Below are positions 54,101 through 63,931 of a stretch of 64,000 nt of DNA, one piece after another (the first letter of the stretch is position 1; every line of letters begins with the position of its first letter). The notes under the pieces were generated by a model. That model saw only the letters and a list, made by a program, of their open reading frames with translations, ran no database searches and was not told the DNA's origin. The DNA is from Rugalucina vietnamica (taxonomy: Eukaryota > Mollusca > Bivalvia > Lucinida > Lucinidae): positions 1,758,501 through 1,822,500 of the forward strand of contig OZ024869.1 of NCBI GenBank assembly GCA_964017185.1. The letters run 5' to 3'. Both the position numbers and the translations under genes were made by a program.

Positions 54101-54924
54101 CCAATGGTAATAACTACATAGGAGAACTTATTGGCATTTTAATGGCTTTACAACACCTTGTGGATCAAGAAAATCTGAAGAAGAACATACACTTCTTTAT
54201 TGACTGCCAACCAGCTATAACTTCAGCATTTGGTACAGATATCCCCAGACACAATGTGGATGTGATTCTTAATATCAGACAACTATCATCACAATTACAA
54301 AACAATGGCCACTGTTTCACTGTACATTGGATTCCGGGTCATAAAGATTTTAAGGGCAATGAGTTAGCTGACAAGTTAGCAAAAGAGGGAGCAAAACAAA
54401 TGGAGGGAAAGAAAGAGGATTTCTATGAGGGGGTTGCTGACAGATCGGAACTTCTAAAACTAATGAAACATGGGCTGAAAGATAAATGGCAGCAGATATA
54501 CATAAATTCTACAAAGACAGACTTGCTGCAAGAAATTATTTCAGAAGTTGGCAAATCACAAGTTACCATTGGAGACAGGAAAGTAGAGTCAATCATAAAT
54601 CAGATAATTACGGGCCAAGTGGGACTTAATCAACTAGCATCTAAAATTGACCAAACCAAATCAGATCTATGTGAGACATGTTCAGAAAAAGAAACTATCC
54701 AGCACTATGTATTTCATTGTGAAAAATACAATAATCAACGGAATGACTTAGAGAGGGATGTAGAGGAAATTCTGGCCAGAAACGGGATTGTTCAGTCGGA
54801 AATCAACCTGAAAGTCTTGACAGGTAATCTAGAGGAAGCAAGCAGAAGCATCAACGGGGAGCTGAAGAAGGCATTCGGAACATTCTTGAGATCAACAGAA
54901 CGACTTATAAAAAATCAAAATTAA
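51082..54924 (+). CDS. LINE-B: endonuclease, reverse transcriptase and RNase H polyprotein
   Basis: One long ORF (1247 aa from the ATG at 51181; open without stops from 51082). It drives target-primed reverse transcription of its own RNA. Domains: APE endonuclease (DVICLSEIWHP upstream of the ATG, GSVYIPPND, IIITGDFNAHHPAW, KTDHRLISFEL); RT (KPGKDNYNTVRSYRPITL, FMDFESCFEKVW, GIPQGSVLSPLLCNLY, catalytic FADD at 53101-53112); RNase H (TDGSALGNPGP at 53995, GELIGI, FIDCQPAI, HWIPGHKDFKGNELADKLA at about 54325); and a C-terminal C..C...H...C motif (CETCSEKETIQHYVFHC). The presence of RNase H points to the I/Jockey-like LINE groups. Frame c carries a GLRSNGKVLKLL-like piece just upstream (near 51070-51105), so a frameshift close to 51100 probably separates the true endonuclease start. 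No ORF1 is seen. Catalytic residues all look intact. Confidence 0.95.
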   Translation, partial: QRQGSKIIDNIETICSKQNFDVICLSEIWHPNSMIVNNIKRKWHWISSERNNKGGGGVGLMISKNLKIIERKDLTRNEVEAVWCNIFNKESKFLLGSVYIPPNDVDSLKGFFKSLNSILQNERLPIIITGDFNAHHPAWQVGSENDLGKILHEFLMDKPLSILNNSTPTRKDKIIDLTLASNGLIDQISNWKVTEEVFLKTDHRLISFELGRRNEKDTWERLDFKAVDWRLWESECDLAFEDWLKENQQEKDVNILYDSFCQTLTNLKEKLIPKKTICPHSRGWWTKELGELSKKVKKAKRLFSRRSNETNFNTYTRLMSEFKELENTAKDKYLEDLTSLLDPKNPQQFWNVINKNRKNEVKATIQPIKRQDGSYAISDLEIIEEMKLQYGRESLDVKSTNPEWYDEVESFVKSKIETTKNDIMNTVITDDFENQDIYLEEVTRAIDRTNPSSAPSPEEKVFTTLIKKGGDNMTEALVFLFQKCWSTGTLCDSFKLDPKILMPKPGKDNYNTVRSYRPITLESVISKIFQRTIARRLIWRLEISNGFAPTQDAYRKQHSCVQSMIRVVNNIQEAKSKNEYSIAVFMDFESCFEKVWRAGLLYKAAKIGICGRMLLYLYNYINDRKFYLRVNEERSEWITSKVGIPQGSVLSPLLCNLYTSDAMDNIKSKTHTEFADDNTVVSHSEDLDEASDTATHDTDEIINNWCPKWNMGISTDKTEVVVVPPPNTPTPKLTLKIKDKVIKQVSHKKVLGIIVDENLDFNLHIQERKNKGFKALKCIEHFINNNNGCSQNTFVRLYKSLVLPTMDYGIAALSTVTDKASKELNQVQRAALLKATGCLSNSSTEAVEILSNCNPLHLHLKLRQAEELLRIHSKHDTEPVKQEFDISINDQNLKGKKTTFNLLLSAFTEMKAKFNLENVAKEFQYTKELMGLCRQPNMSCKWEEFEKGKTVQEENIKLILDNLDPGTVSVFTDGSALGNPGPTGAGAVIYHDGLDKEPICISKPVCSNGNNYIGELIGILMALQHLVDQENLKKNIHFFIDCQPAITSAFGTDIPRHNVDVILNIRQLSSQLQNNGHCFTVHWIPGHKDFKGNELADKLAKEGAKQMEGKKEDFYEGVADRSELLKLMKHGLKDKWQQIYINSTKTDLLQEIISEVGKSQVTIGDRKVESIINQIITGQVGLNQLASKIDQTKSDLCETCSEKETIQHYVFHCEKYNNQRNDLERDVEEILARNGIVQSEINLKVLTGNLEEASRSINGELKKAFGTFLRSTERLIKNQN

Positions 54925-55424
54925 ATTCAAATTTTCAAGTAAATACATGTAAACTCGTAGTAAAACAAACGCCTTTTGAAGTAAACTCGCTCGAAGATCT
55001 AACACTTTGTGAAAAGCACCTAGAGACAGCAAAAGAATTGAGAAGCACCTAGAGGATATAGCCAGTGTTATATTGGCAAAAGAATTACCACCACCACCAC
55101 CATTGAAAATCTAACGCAATGCGGCAAATGATGAACGTTTCTCGCGATTTCAAGACCTATTTGGAGTCGCTCGCTGTTGGACAGTTGTAATTACAGATGC
55201 CGGAGACTTTAAAGTGATAACTGACGTAGAAACAAGTTGTAAAATCAGGAATTTAACTTTTAACGTGAAACAAATTTAGGAGGAAGTCGTCATTCGAAAG
55301 TGAAAGTACAGGTGTAACTTACTGTAAGTTTAACACAAACAAGTTTTACTCTTCATTTAACACATTTTCTACATTCACTAGCTGCCACAGCCAGCACGAC
55401 CAAAGTTTTGTGTTCCCCTTTTGG
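54925..55424. other. LINE-B 3' flank, no gene
   Basis: Short A/T-rich 3' end after the stop, then unrecognised sequence with a small ACC repeat (near 55090). No clear poly(A) tail or target duplication was found. Confidence 0.4.
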
Positions 55425-56117
55425 TTGGCGTCACTGTCTATCAAAGTGTCTTAACTGCCGTAGGCAGTTTTCGGTTTCTGAGATGGATGGCATCACTGCC
55501 TATCAAAGTGTCTTAACTGCCGTAGGCAGTTTTCGGTTCCTGAGATGGGTGGCTTCAATGAGACAGTTGATGGGTGGCTTCAATAAGACACTTTGATAGG
55601 CAGTGATGCCATCCATCTCAGACACCGGAAACTGCTGTAGGCAGTTTTCGGTTCCTGAGACGGGTGGCTTCAATGAGACAGTTGGCGTCACTGTCTATCA
55701 AAGTGTCTTAACGGCCATAGGCAGTTTTCGGTTTCTGAGACAGTTGGCATCACTGTCTATCAAAGTGTCTTAACTGCCGTAGGCAGTTTTCGGTTTCTGA
55801 GATGGATGGCATTACTCTCTATCAAAGTGTCAATTTCTGTTCCTGAGATGGGTGGCTTCACTGAGACAGTTGGCGTCACTGCCTATCAAAGTGTCTTAAC
55901 TGCCGTAGGCAGTTTTCGGTTTCTGAGATGGATGGCATCACTGCCTATCAAAGTGTTTTAACTGCCGTAGGCAGTTTTCGGTTACTTAGGTGGGTGGCTT
56001 CACAGAGACAGTTTGTGTCACTGTCTATCAAAGTGTCTTAACTGCCATAGGCAGTTTTCGGTTTCTGAGATGGTTGGCCTCACTGTCTATCAAAGTGTTT
56101 TAACTGCCGTAAGCAGA
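55425..56117. repeat. Tandem array carrying AACTGCC-GTA-GGCAGTT hairpins
   Basis: About ten units of ~61-70 bp with the phrase TATCAAAGTGTCTTAACTGC then CGTAGGCAGTTTTCGG and CTGAGA. The exact 17-base hairpin is at 55453, 55515, 55772, 55898 and 55960; other units carry variants such as ACGGCCATAGGCAGT. One unit (about 55570-55625) is inverted. ORFs here are repeat translations. Confidence 0.92.
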
Positions 56118-57540
56118 GATATATACTATACAGAGATTTGAAACTGCTATTGAACATCGATATTTGCCCCCGCTATGACTGTCGCTCAGGTAGACAGGTA
56201 AATCGAGGGAAAAAATCAATATTTTTATCGGCCGCTGAATCTGTTCTGAAAGTTTGTATATTAGCAAAAATATATTGTTAATATTTTCTTCGTTTGGTTC
56301 GCTATTATCTAGATGATAGTAGAAATATTTATTTTTGTTAAATAGGCCTTCGAATTTCCAACAAATAGATACTAAACACGCCCGGTATCTTTGTTCAAAA
56401 GAGTTATTTATTTACGGTTGATAATTTATATAATTATTATCCTTTGTCCTACGATTTGTAAAAGCCGTTGTTGTTGTTTTTTTTTCTCCCACAAATTAAT
56501 ACGTTTTTAATTATGCTTATTATCTACGCGACTGGACACATTTGAAACAATTATTTACGGATTATCTTTAGACACAACGGGCAGTTCTTTGACACATCGA
56601 GTATATCTATCGAGTTCAATGAAGAATACCGCCAATATAATTCAATTTTGCACTTCATTTTGTTGGTCTTATTTTACACTTTTCTTTACAAAACGGGCAG
56701 TGGCGGGACGGATTATGTGAATTTAATGGACTCAGTCAGGCATGAACTCGAACATTCTTCTTTTTTCTCTATCTTTCATTCTTGCATTCATGTATATTCT
56801 AAGAAGTCGCCGCCGGATTTCAAAAGAAAAAATGACACTTACCGTATTGCACCAAGCAATACCTGTTGATTCAGTGACTATTTTGTCACCACCGGATTTC
56901 AAAAGATAAAATGACACTTTTATTACCAGCTACCTGTATTGCACCGTGCAATACCTGTTGATTCGGTGACTTGTTTGATCTTCGCACTTATGTCACGTTG
57001 CAGGCACGTGCCGCATTAATTAATAACCGATACCACACACATTATCCACACACTTTATTGAAGATTGTATTCGGAAACATGATTAAAAAAAAAAAAAAAG
57101 TATGAAAAAATTATCGTAAACTATAGGCCAACATTCAACCACACTTTTCTTGCCCTGTTAGCTCTCATCATGATATAGTCATACTCAAAATTTTGAAAAG
57201 AAATAATACTCTAGCTGTTTATGTACACTTGCACGAAAATTCAACAGTGGGATGCTTTTCACACCTGAGATGATGATCAGAAATTGATCGACTCAGTTTA
57301 TGAAATCAAGTCAAAATGCAATCCGCATATCAGAGCGCCATTTTTGAAACAATTATTTACGGATTATCTTTAGATTAAAGAAATCGCCGATTGATTAATC
57401 TCGCCGTAATACTAATCATATTTAACGCCGAAAAAAAGAAACGATAATTAGTGAACAAGGCGCTAATTAAAATAAAATGCATATTCAAACTTTAACTCCG
57501 ACAGTTCAAGGCATTTCAAATTCGCAATTTACGTTAAACG
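56118..57540. other. No gene; short duplications
   Basis: Contains two local duplications: CCGGATTTCAAAAGA ... ATTGCACC ... GCAATACCTGTTGATTC (56812 and 56888, ~75 bp apart), and TTGAAACAATTATTTACGG then ATTATCTTTAGA (56540 and 57345). The latter may mark an ~800-bp duplicated or inserted segment. The final ~100 bases before 57550 could be the 5' UTR of the zinc-finger exon. Confidence 0.5.
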
Positions 57541-57549
57541 CCCGTCAGA

Positions 57550-57832
57550 ATGTCTTACGGAAAAGACGATTTTTTACATTGGGATGATGATATTGATCTT
57601 GATTCTTTGCTAGGTGATTATACGTGTAGTGAAATTGAACTCACGGACGATGATGAACCATCGACAAAAAAAAAAAAAAAACAGAAAGCAAAAAAAAAAG
57701 TGAAAAGTGACAATAGTGAAAATAGTGCTAAGGCTAAAACGTACAATTGTTCCGAGTGTACTAATTCGTATGCGTCGATATCTGGGTTACGCGGTCATCT
57801 ACGAAAAAAACATGGAATTACAAATGCAAAAG
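57550..57832 (+). CDS. C2H2 zinc-finger protein, first coding exon (partial)
   Basis: Ninety-four codons from the ATG, ending at a good donor (AAAAG|GTAAGG at 57832/57833, phase 1). The peptide starts with an acidic stretch (DDDIDLDSLLGD, then TDDDEPS), followed by a lysine-rich tract (about residues 38-50) that could be a nuclear localisation signal. A single C2H2 finger comes next: CSECTNSYASISGLRGHLRKKH (about 67-88). This suggests a nuclear DNA-binding protein with more exons downstream. No matching acceptor exon could be recognised in the remaining window, which is LINE-C and repeats. It may be a true gene with a long intron or a captured exon. Confidence 0.6.
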
Positions 57833-58840
57833 GTAAGGAGGCCATTCAATATTTTGATCTTGTATATTTCATTGTTCGATTTTTTTTCTCTCGATTTTCC
57901 CAAAAATGACTTTTTATCAGGTGTTTTCCTGCAATGTTTTCACAATGTTTAACGAACTTGTGAATTAAAATAATTATACACAATTTTTATCTATCTATCT
58001 TCATAGCTATACTGAGTCGATCAATTTCTGATCATCATCAGTTTTAAGCTCCTTTTAGCCACAATTTAGCTAAATTCAGTTCAGAAGCTAACATCTAGGA
58101 TGTCCTGTAAAATCATTTGTCATTTTTTCTTTCAAAATGTAACTTTTTCATCTTATTTGCAATGCCAAATAAGGTGTAGAAAATATCGCCATTTTAAATT
58201 CAAAAGCGCGAAAAGTTGTGAAAAACAGCTGCTTAATTCGGACGATTTGACCCTGTCAAAAATACCCAAACAGTATCAAAGGGCAATAAAACGATTTGTA
58301 AGACATTGTTCTTTAAGAATATTGATGATGTTTATCAAAAAAATGTCATTCATGGAAGCCTTATAATGAAAAATAAAACGCATCGTTTTGAGATCGGACG
58401 GAACAGATTTTCCTAAAATTACAAAAATAGTCAATATTATACGATCATAACCCAAACGCAGTCACGCGCTGAGTGCTAATTTACAAATAAAACGACTTTT
58501 ACATCTTTCTTCTTTCATATTTTGGTAAAATGAAGGTCACGTGATTATGGCCGAGTAGTCGAGTTTTTTGTTGCTCTGAATTTTGGAACTTTTAAAATTG
58601 CCCTGCTGTTTTTATGAACTTGCTTTATGACTATTTCACTAAGATATAAACGGGCTAATTGATGGAATAAGTTTTGTGGTCGAAAGACACTTATAATAGG
58701 AATAATAAAGGAATATTGAAATATTGAAGTGAGTAGCCTATACACATTCAATACACTATTGAACACCATTGAACATTGCTTATATTGTCGTATATTGTCG
58801 TATTGAACTGTGACGAGTTAATACACAACATAGTCGATCG
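57833..58840. other. No gene recognised
   Basis: Presumed intron of the zinc-finger gene and 5' flank of LINE-C. ORFs at 58100-58366 and 58545-58769 lack domain support. A tandem TATATTGTCGTATATTGTCG lies at about 58780. Confidence 0.4.
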
Positions 58841-59896
58841 ATGATGGCGACAGTCGGGGCGATGGAATGTGAGTCGATGGAAACCAGAAGTAAACGTAAG
58901 GGCTCGCCGCTCTCGAAAGATGATGCTAAGAAGCAATCTACAGCAGATGCTGATCCTGTTACACCGGGGCCCATGCGAAGACAATCGTCCCTACCCAATA
59001 TAGCAAAAGCATCGGGTTCAAAAATGGCTTTTTCGGATATGGTGAAAATAACTTTCAACGACCCCTCTTTCGCTAAATCAGTGGCCCCAGTAATGTACGA
59101 TATGCTGTCTCCCTTAATTCAAGACACAATTACGGCAGCTGTCAGAGCTGTTACAAATGACTTGAAAGTATCAGTCGTTGACGAGATGGTGAAATCAAAT
59201 GAAGAGCTTCAGCAGCTGGTTAAAGACCAGTCTGACATCATTAACTCTCAATCGTTAAAAATTGAAAAACAACAGAAGTTAATCGATGAGCAGAATACTC
59301 TACTGGAGTCCAAGTCAGCCAGAATTGAGGAACTAGAGTGTAACTCTGATTACATGATGCTGGAAATGGACTCATTGAAGCGCGAAATTAATAACCTGGA
59401 GCAGTATGGTCGTCGCAACTCGCTTAGACTAAATAATTTCGTCCCACCCACAACCCCAAATGATGAACAAGACCTGATCAGTAGTGTGTGTGCTTTTCTA
59501 AATAGGAAAGTTTTAAAGGGGATCAGACCGCTGGACGTACGTGATATCGAACGCTGCCATTTTATAGGCCGCGCCAAGAGAGATCGACAAAAACAAATTA
59601 TCGTCAAATTTGTACATTATCAAGACCGTAAACGCGTGTTTGGTGCCAAGTCTAACCTTAAGAACCATCCGGATAAGACATTCATAACAGAAGATCTAAC
59701 CTCCGCGAATCACGCTGTAGTGAAGCAGTTGCTTCCATTGATGAAAAATAAAACTATTGACAGTTTCTGGATATGCTTCGATGTGCTTTATTCGTTAGTT
59801 TTGTCAAATGCTATTACAATCATTAATACTTGTGTGCACCTTACTGACAAGTTTCTACTCAAAACAGTTTTTTATGACTTTGATGTATCTGCTTGA
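58841..59896 (+). CDS. LINE-C ORF1 protein (coiled coil plus RNA-binding domain)
   Basis: 351 aa. After a basic, proline/serine-rich start (about 1-70) comes a coiled coil (about 115-190, ELQQLVKDQ ... IEELECNSD), then NLEQYGRRNSLRLNNF, RDIERCHFIGRAK, IIVKFVHYQDRKRVF and FITEDLT. These are the blocks of the ORF1p RNA-binding domain of CR1/L2- and L1/Tx1-type LINEs. ORF1p coats the element RNA as a chaperone in the cytoplasm. The family homology ends at NKTIDSFW; the last ~45 residues are unlike the family and look like read-through after an internal deletion. It sits ~280 bp ahead of the ORF2 remnant. Confidence 0.85.
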   Translation: MMATVGAMECESMETRSKRKGSPLSKDDAKKQSTADADPVTPGPMRRQSSLPNIAKASGSKMAFSDMVKITFNDPSFAKSVAPVMYDMLSPLIQDTITAAVRAVTNDLKVSVVDEMVKSNEELQQLVKDQSDIINSQSLKIEKQQKLIDEQNTLLESKSARIEELECNSDYMMLEMDSLKREINNLEQYGRRNSLRLNNFVPPTTPNDEQDLISSVCAFLNRKVLKGIRPLDVRDIERCHFIGRAKRDRQKQIIVKFVHYQDRKRVFGAKSNLKNHPDKTFITEDLTSANHAVVKQLLPLMKNKTIDSFWICFDVLYSLVLSNAITIINTCVHLTDKFLLKTVFYDFDVSA

Positions 59897-60179
59897 GAAA
59901 ATTTACGCTACTCATTATCAGATCTAGTTGATCATTTTATTAATCACAATGACCACAACATAATCTATTATGTTACACAGATGCTTGATCTCCAAAGTTT
60001 GGATCAATTGACATGTCAGCTGAGATTTTTTTATTAACAATGTTATTGTTTATTTTATTTATTATACGTATTATTTATCGTTTGAATTTTAGAGTGTCCC
60101 CTCAAGGATTGTTGCGTGGCAGTATCTATGGGAAGACCGACTGTGACCCCTACTTTTATCAGACCTTATTAGTATACCA

Positions 60180-61547
60180 ATGGGAATATCAATAGAACAG
60201 TGGAGGGTCACTGTTGGGCTTTTTCATCGATGCAGAATCGGCGGTTATCAAATATTTTTGATAAATTTTGATATAGCTTTCATTTTTGAATGGTTGCGAA
60301 AAATGTTTTCTAGTCTTAATCGGATTTGTAAGGACTTAACGATGTACATAGAGGCTTGCTTTCTAAACCTTCAGTTTTTACTTGTTATGATCTTATTGTT
60401 ATTAGAAGCTGGTGATGTTGAAATAAACCCAGGTATTATTAATTCTGACCTTCTGATTCTTTCTAACTGGGCAAAACAATGGCTTATCAATTTTAATCCG
60501 TTAAAAACTGAAGCTATCCTTTTTACTCTGAAAGAATTTGCAAATTTTCCTAATCTAATTTTTAATAACACACTTATACAATTTGTAAACGAACATAAAC
60601 ATCTCGGACTTACATTAAGTCACAATGGAAAATGGAATAAACATATAGAAAACATCTTAGCGAGTGCTGCCAAGGTTATTGCAATTATGAGGAAATTAAA
60701 GTTTACTCTATCAAGAGTCGCATTAAACCAAATCTATTTCTCATACGTTCTACCAATTCTTGAATATTCTTCAATAGTATGGGATGGTTGTTCGCAACAA
60801 GATTCAGAAGCTCTCGAACGCTTGCAAAATGAAGCTGCAAGAATAGTAACCGGCCTTACTAGATCTGTAACCCTAGATAATTTATATGCAGAATGTGGAT
60901 GGACTTCTCTAGCCGAACGACGTAAGCAAAATAAACTGACTTTTATGTATAGATCTGTTAACCGCTTAGTACCCTCCTATATATCTGATTTGATCCCGCC
61001 TGATGTAAGGGAAACAACTAATTACCCACTTAGGAATCAAAATAATATAGTCACTCCATTTTGTCGTACTGAATTATTAAAACGTTCATGTATTCCATCC
61101 GCAGTAAATATGTGGAATTCACTGGATGATAGTTTAAGGAAAAAACCCTCATTAAATTCGTTCAAATATAATATAAAAGAACAAAATTCTTCAGTGACCA
61201 AAGTACCGATCTATTTCAAATATGGTGATAGATTTCTGTCTGTTATGCATGCTCGAATCAGAAACAAATGTAGTAATTTATCACATGACTTGTTTATCAA
61301 CCATTTATCACCAAATCCGTTATGTAGTTGTAACAGGGAAATTGAAAATGCAGAACATTTTTTCTTCCGTTGCCCGAAATATTTTAATGAACGTGTAATT
61401 TTATTTCGTGAAACTCGTATTCATCATCCATTGAACATTAATAAGTTATTAATTGGCGATACGAATGAATCTATCGAGACCAACAACTTAATTTTCAAAG
61501 CAGTCCACAACTTCATTAAAAATACCAAAAGATTTTCAGATACTTAA
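60180..61547 (+). pseudogene. LINE-C ORF2, internally deleted, with 2A-like motif
   Basis: 455 aa. The N-terminal ~75 residues are hydrophobic and end in LLLLEAGDVEINPG (GDVEINPG at 60411-60434), the ribosome-skipping 2A consensus DxExNPG but with isoleucine instead of the final proline. Such motifs are known at the ORF2 start of CR1-like LINEs. The next residues jump straight to the RT thumb (SNWAKQWLINFNPLKTEAI, HKHLGLTLSHNGKW, SYVLPILEYSSIVWDG), so the whole endonuclease and the RT catalytic core with its xADD are gone, yet the frame stays open. The C-terminal CSCNREIENAEHFFFRCPKYF is the usual zinc-knuckle-like end. It cannot retrotranspose by itself. Confidence 0.88.
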
Positions 61548-61860
61548 CACGGTACAGCATACTTTATCATGATAACTACTGATCCGTTAGCTACGGGCTT
61601 CTTGGGAGGACACTCAACTCTCTTATTATTTATTTAAATATCTATTTATTTATTTATTTATTTATTTATTAACTCATTAGCTGACTACCTCACATTTCAT
61701 AAGTTTGGTTATATATGTAAATTTATATCATGTGACTATATATTTGTTAATGCTATTGTTTAGGGGGAGGGCCGTAACTAATGTTGGAAGAACTTGTGGC
61801 CCAACCCCATTGCATACATGTACATGTAAAAAGTTGCAATAAAATATGTTTAAACTATAA
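61548..61860 (+). mobile_element. LINE-C 3' end
   Basis: A TTTA-rich stretch (61626-61670), a GGGGGAGGGCCGTAACTAATG block, GTGGCCCAACCCC, and a terminal GCAATAAAATATG form a typical LINE 3' UTR with poly(A) signal. 61861-62263 after it is unrecognised. Confidence 0.6.
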
Positions 61861-62263
61861 ACTTTCATATTTTGTTGATTAAAAATTACCTAGCCTATTA
61901 ATAACAACGCGTTGCAGTAAAAAAGTACCGACTATTTTACGCTTGGTCGCCATTTTGAAACCTTCAACAAGGATTGCATCGTTTTATCAACGTAAAATAC
62001 ACGAGTAAAAACCCAATAAGAACACTACAAATTTCAGAATCTGGTTCAAAAATGAAAGATAAAATGCTTATCATTTCTTTAGGACTAAAATATTGCTTCA
62101 TCAGATGTATAAAATCGCCGATGGAAGTTGATTTTTATAGCGTTGAAATTGTCTTCGTTTAGAGTAAAAAAACAAAATGGCGGAAGTAGGTGGAGCCACA
62201 GGTAGAGGCGCGTCAATCAAAAGTGACCGCTAGGTGGACTTTCTTATCTCTTCATCTTTATCT

Positions 62264-62672
62264 CAGCCGTAAGGCAGTTTTCGGTTGCTGAGACGGTTGG
62301 CATCAATGTCTATCAAAGTTTCTTTTAAAACTGCCGGTAGTTTCAAAGTCAGATCCGTTCAAATTCAGATCAAAGTTTCTTAACTGCCTGTAGGCAGTTT
62401 TCGGTTTCTGAGACAGATGGCCTCACTGCCTCTGAGACGGTTGGCGTCAGTCTTATCAGTTTTCTGTTCCCAAGAGGAATGGCCTCACTGTCTTTCATAG
62501 TGTATTTACTACCGGTAGGCAGTTTTGGGTTCATGAGACTCATGGCTAACTGGAAGACAGTTTTCAGTTCCTGAGATGGATGTCCTCACTGTCTGTCAAA
62601 GTGTCTTTCGGTTGCTGAGACTGATGGCTTCACTGTCTATCAAAGTGTGTTAACTGCCAGAAGTCAGTTCTG
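62264..62672. repeat. Second hairpin tandem array (decayed)
   Basis: About six units of the 55425 family: TATCAAAGTTTCTT, AACTGCCTGTAGGCAGTTTTCGG (62382), CTGAGACGGTTGGC, and so on, with more drift and indels. Confidence 0.85.
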
Positions 62673-62682
62673 TTTTGTTTTA

Positions 62683-62763
62683 ACCAGTTTATCGATTCTC
62701 AAAAACTGAGTACCAGAGCGCTTCCGGGTCTCTTTAGCGACAACAAAGTTCTTAAATTCTAAA
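62683..62763 (+). repeat. LINE-B 5'-end-like segment, second copy
   Basis: Matches 51018-51104 (ACCAGTTTATCGATTCTC, GTACCAGAGCGCTTCCGGGTC, AAGTTCTTAAATTCT). It directly follows the array at 62264, which repeats the order seen upstream of LINE-B. The sequence beyond it does not match LINE-B. Confidence 0.7.
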
Positions 62764-63002
62764 GAAGCCTGACATGCGGCAGCACAAACCCACAAATCCA
62801 TATATATAAAACTTTTTGCAAAGCTTTCTGTATTGAGCAGCTATAAAATTGAAGTTCGGAACCTTTTAATTTATGCATTGAAGTCTGGATATTAGTCGAA
62901 CAGGAAGTGACTTAGCCTGACAGAAATACCAATGAAAGATATTCGGAAAGTGAAAGTAGAAATGTCAATGAATAATTCTGCAGAGGCTCAAACCAAAGTA
63001 AT

Positions 63003-63073
63003 TATTTTGTCAGTTTTCTAACTACAAATATATAATGCAAGCTAGCAGACTCGAAAGGTGAAAATTTAAATGA
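63003..63073 (+). repeat. 70-bp direct repeat, copy 1
   Basis: Identical over ~70 bases to 63932-64000, from TTATTTTGTCAGTTTTCTAAC to GGTGAAAATTTAAATG. 63074-63931 between the copies has no recognised gene; the ORF at 63601-63858 (-) is unsupported. Confidence 0.95.
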
Positions 63074-63931
63074 ACTATAGAAGTCAATAAGGAAAATTTA
63101 ATTGTGCCATAGAGTATATATCAAATCAAATTAATGTGGTGACAAATAATATATATAAATAATTCTTCAATGATCAAATGAAATAAATGCAATTAATGTT
63201 CATCTTACAAACATTGTCTGAGTAATCATTTAAAGAATTAAATATTCCACCATCCGCCTTTACTCTCTCAAAGTCCATAGTCATAATTAACTTTCACTCA
63301 AGTAAGTTCATAACTTACTAAACCTAAGTCTTTTTCTCTTAATATCACAGTCCAGTTCTTATCACAGCTAATTAATAAATAACACTTGAATCCTCACCAC
63401 TCAGATCTTATCCCAATGAAAAATATGTAATGAACTTTGATAATCATATGAGTATTCACTATTATGAATCAATTAACTTCCATGAATCACCATGAATCAT
63501 CAGTATCTATCTACATGTAAAAACATGTAGTTAAATCCATTCAAATAATCAATCAAAAGTTACTATATTATTGCTTTGAAATTTTTCAAAACAATTTTAA
63601 TTAAGCAAATCCATTCAAAACTTGAATGAATAATTCAATTAATGAAAATAAACAATAAACATACAAAACACAAATAAGCAAAATACCTTCGAAATGAGGG
63701 AGGGTGGGATTTGGGTTAATTTTTCTAAGTTCTGTCACCACATAAACCACAAACTGTGACAAAAATTTCAAAACTGTGCGCGTGAGCGGGAAAATTTCCC
63801 TTAAATACCAGCTCTTTGTCAAACCACAACCAATGGGAAACAGTGTTACAAAGATCAATACAAGAGATGCCTTTCGTGAAAAGTTCTTCCTAATAATTAA
63901 GCATTTTTATGAATATAAAAATTGGTCAATT

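Noticed and set aside
55425-56117. CRISPR-like repeat array
   Set aside because: The repeats are contiguous tandem units with hairpins and no unique spacers, in an animal genome.
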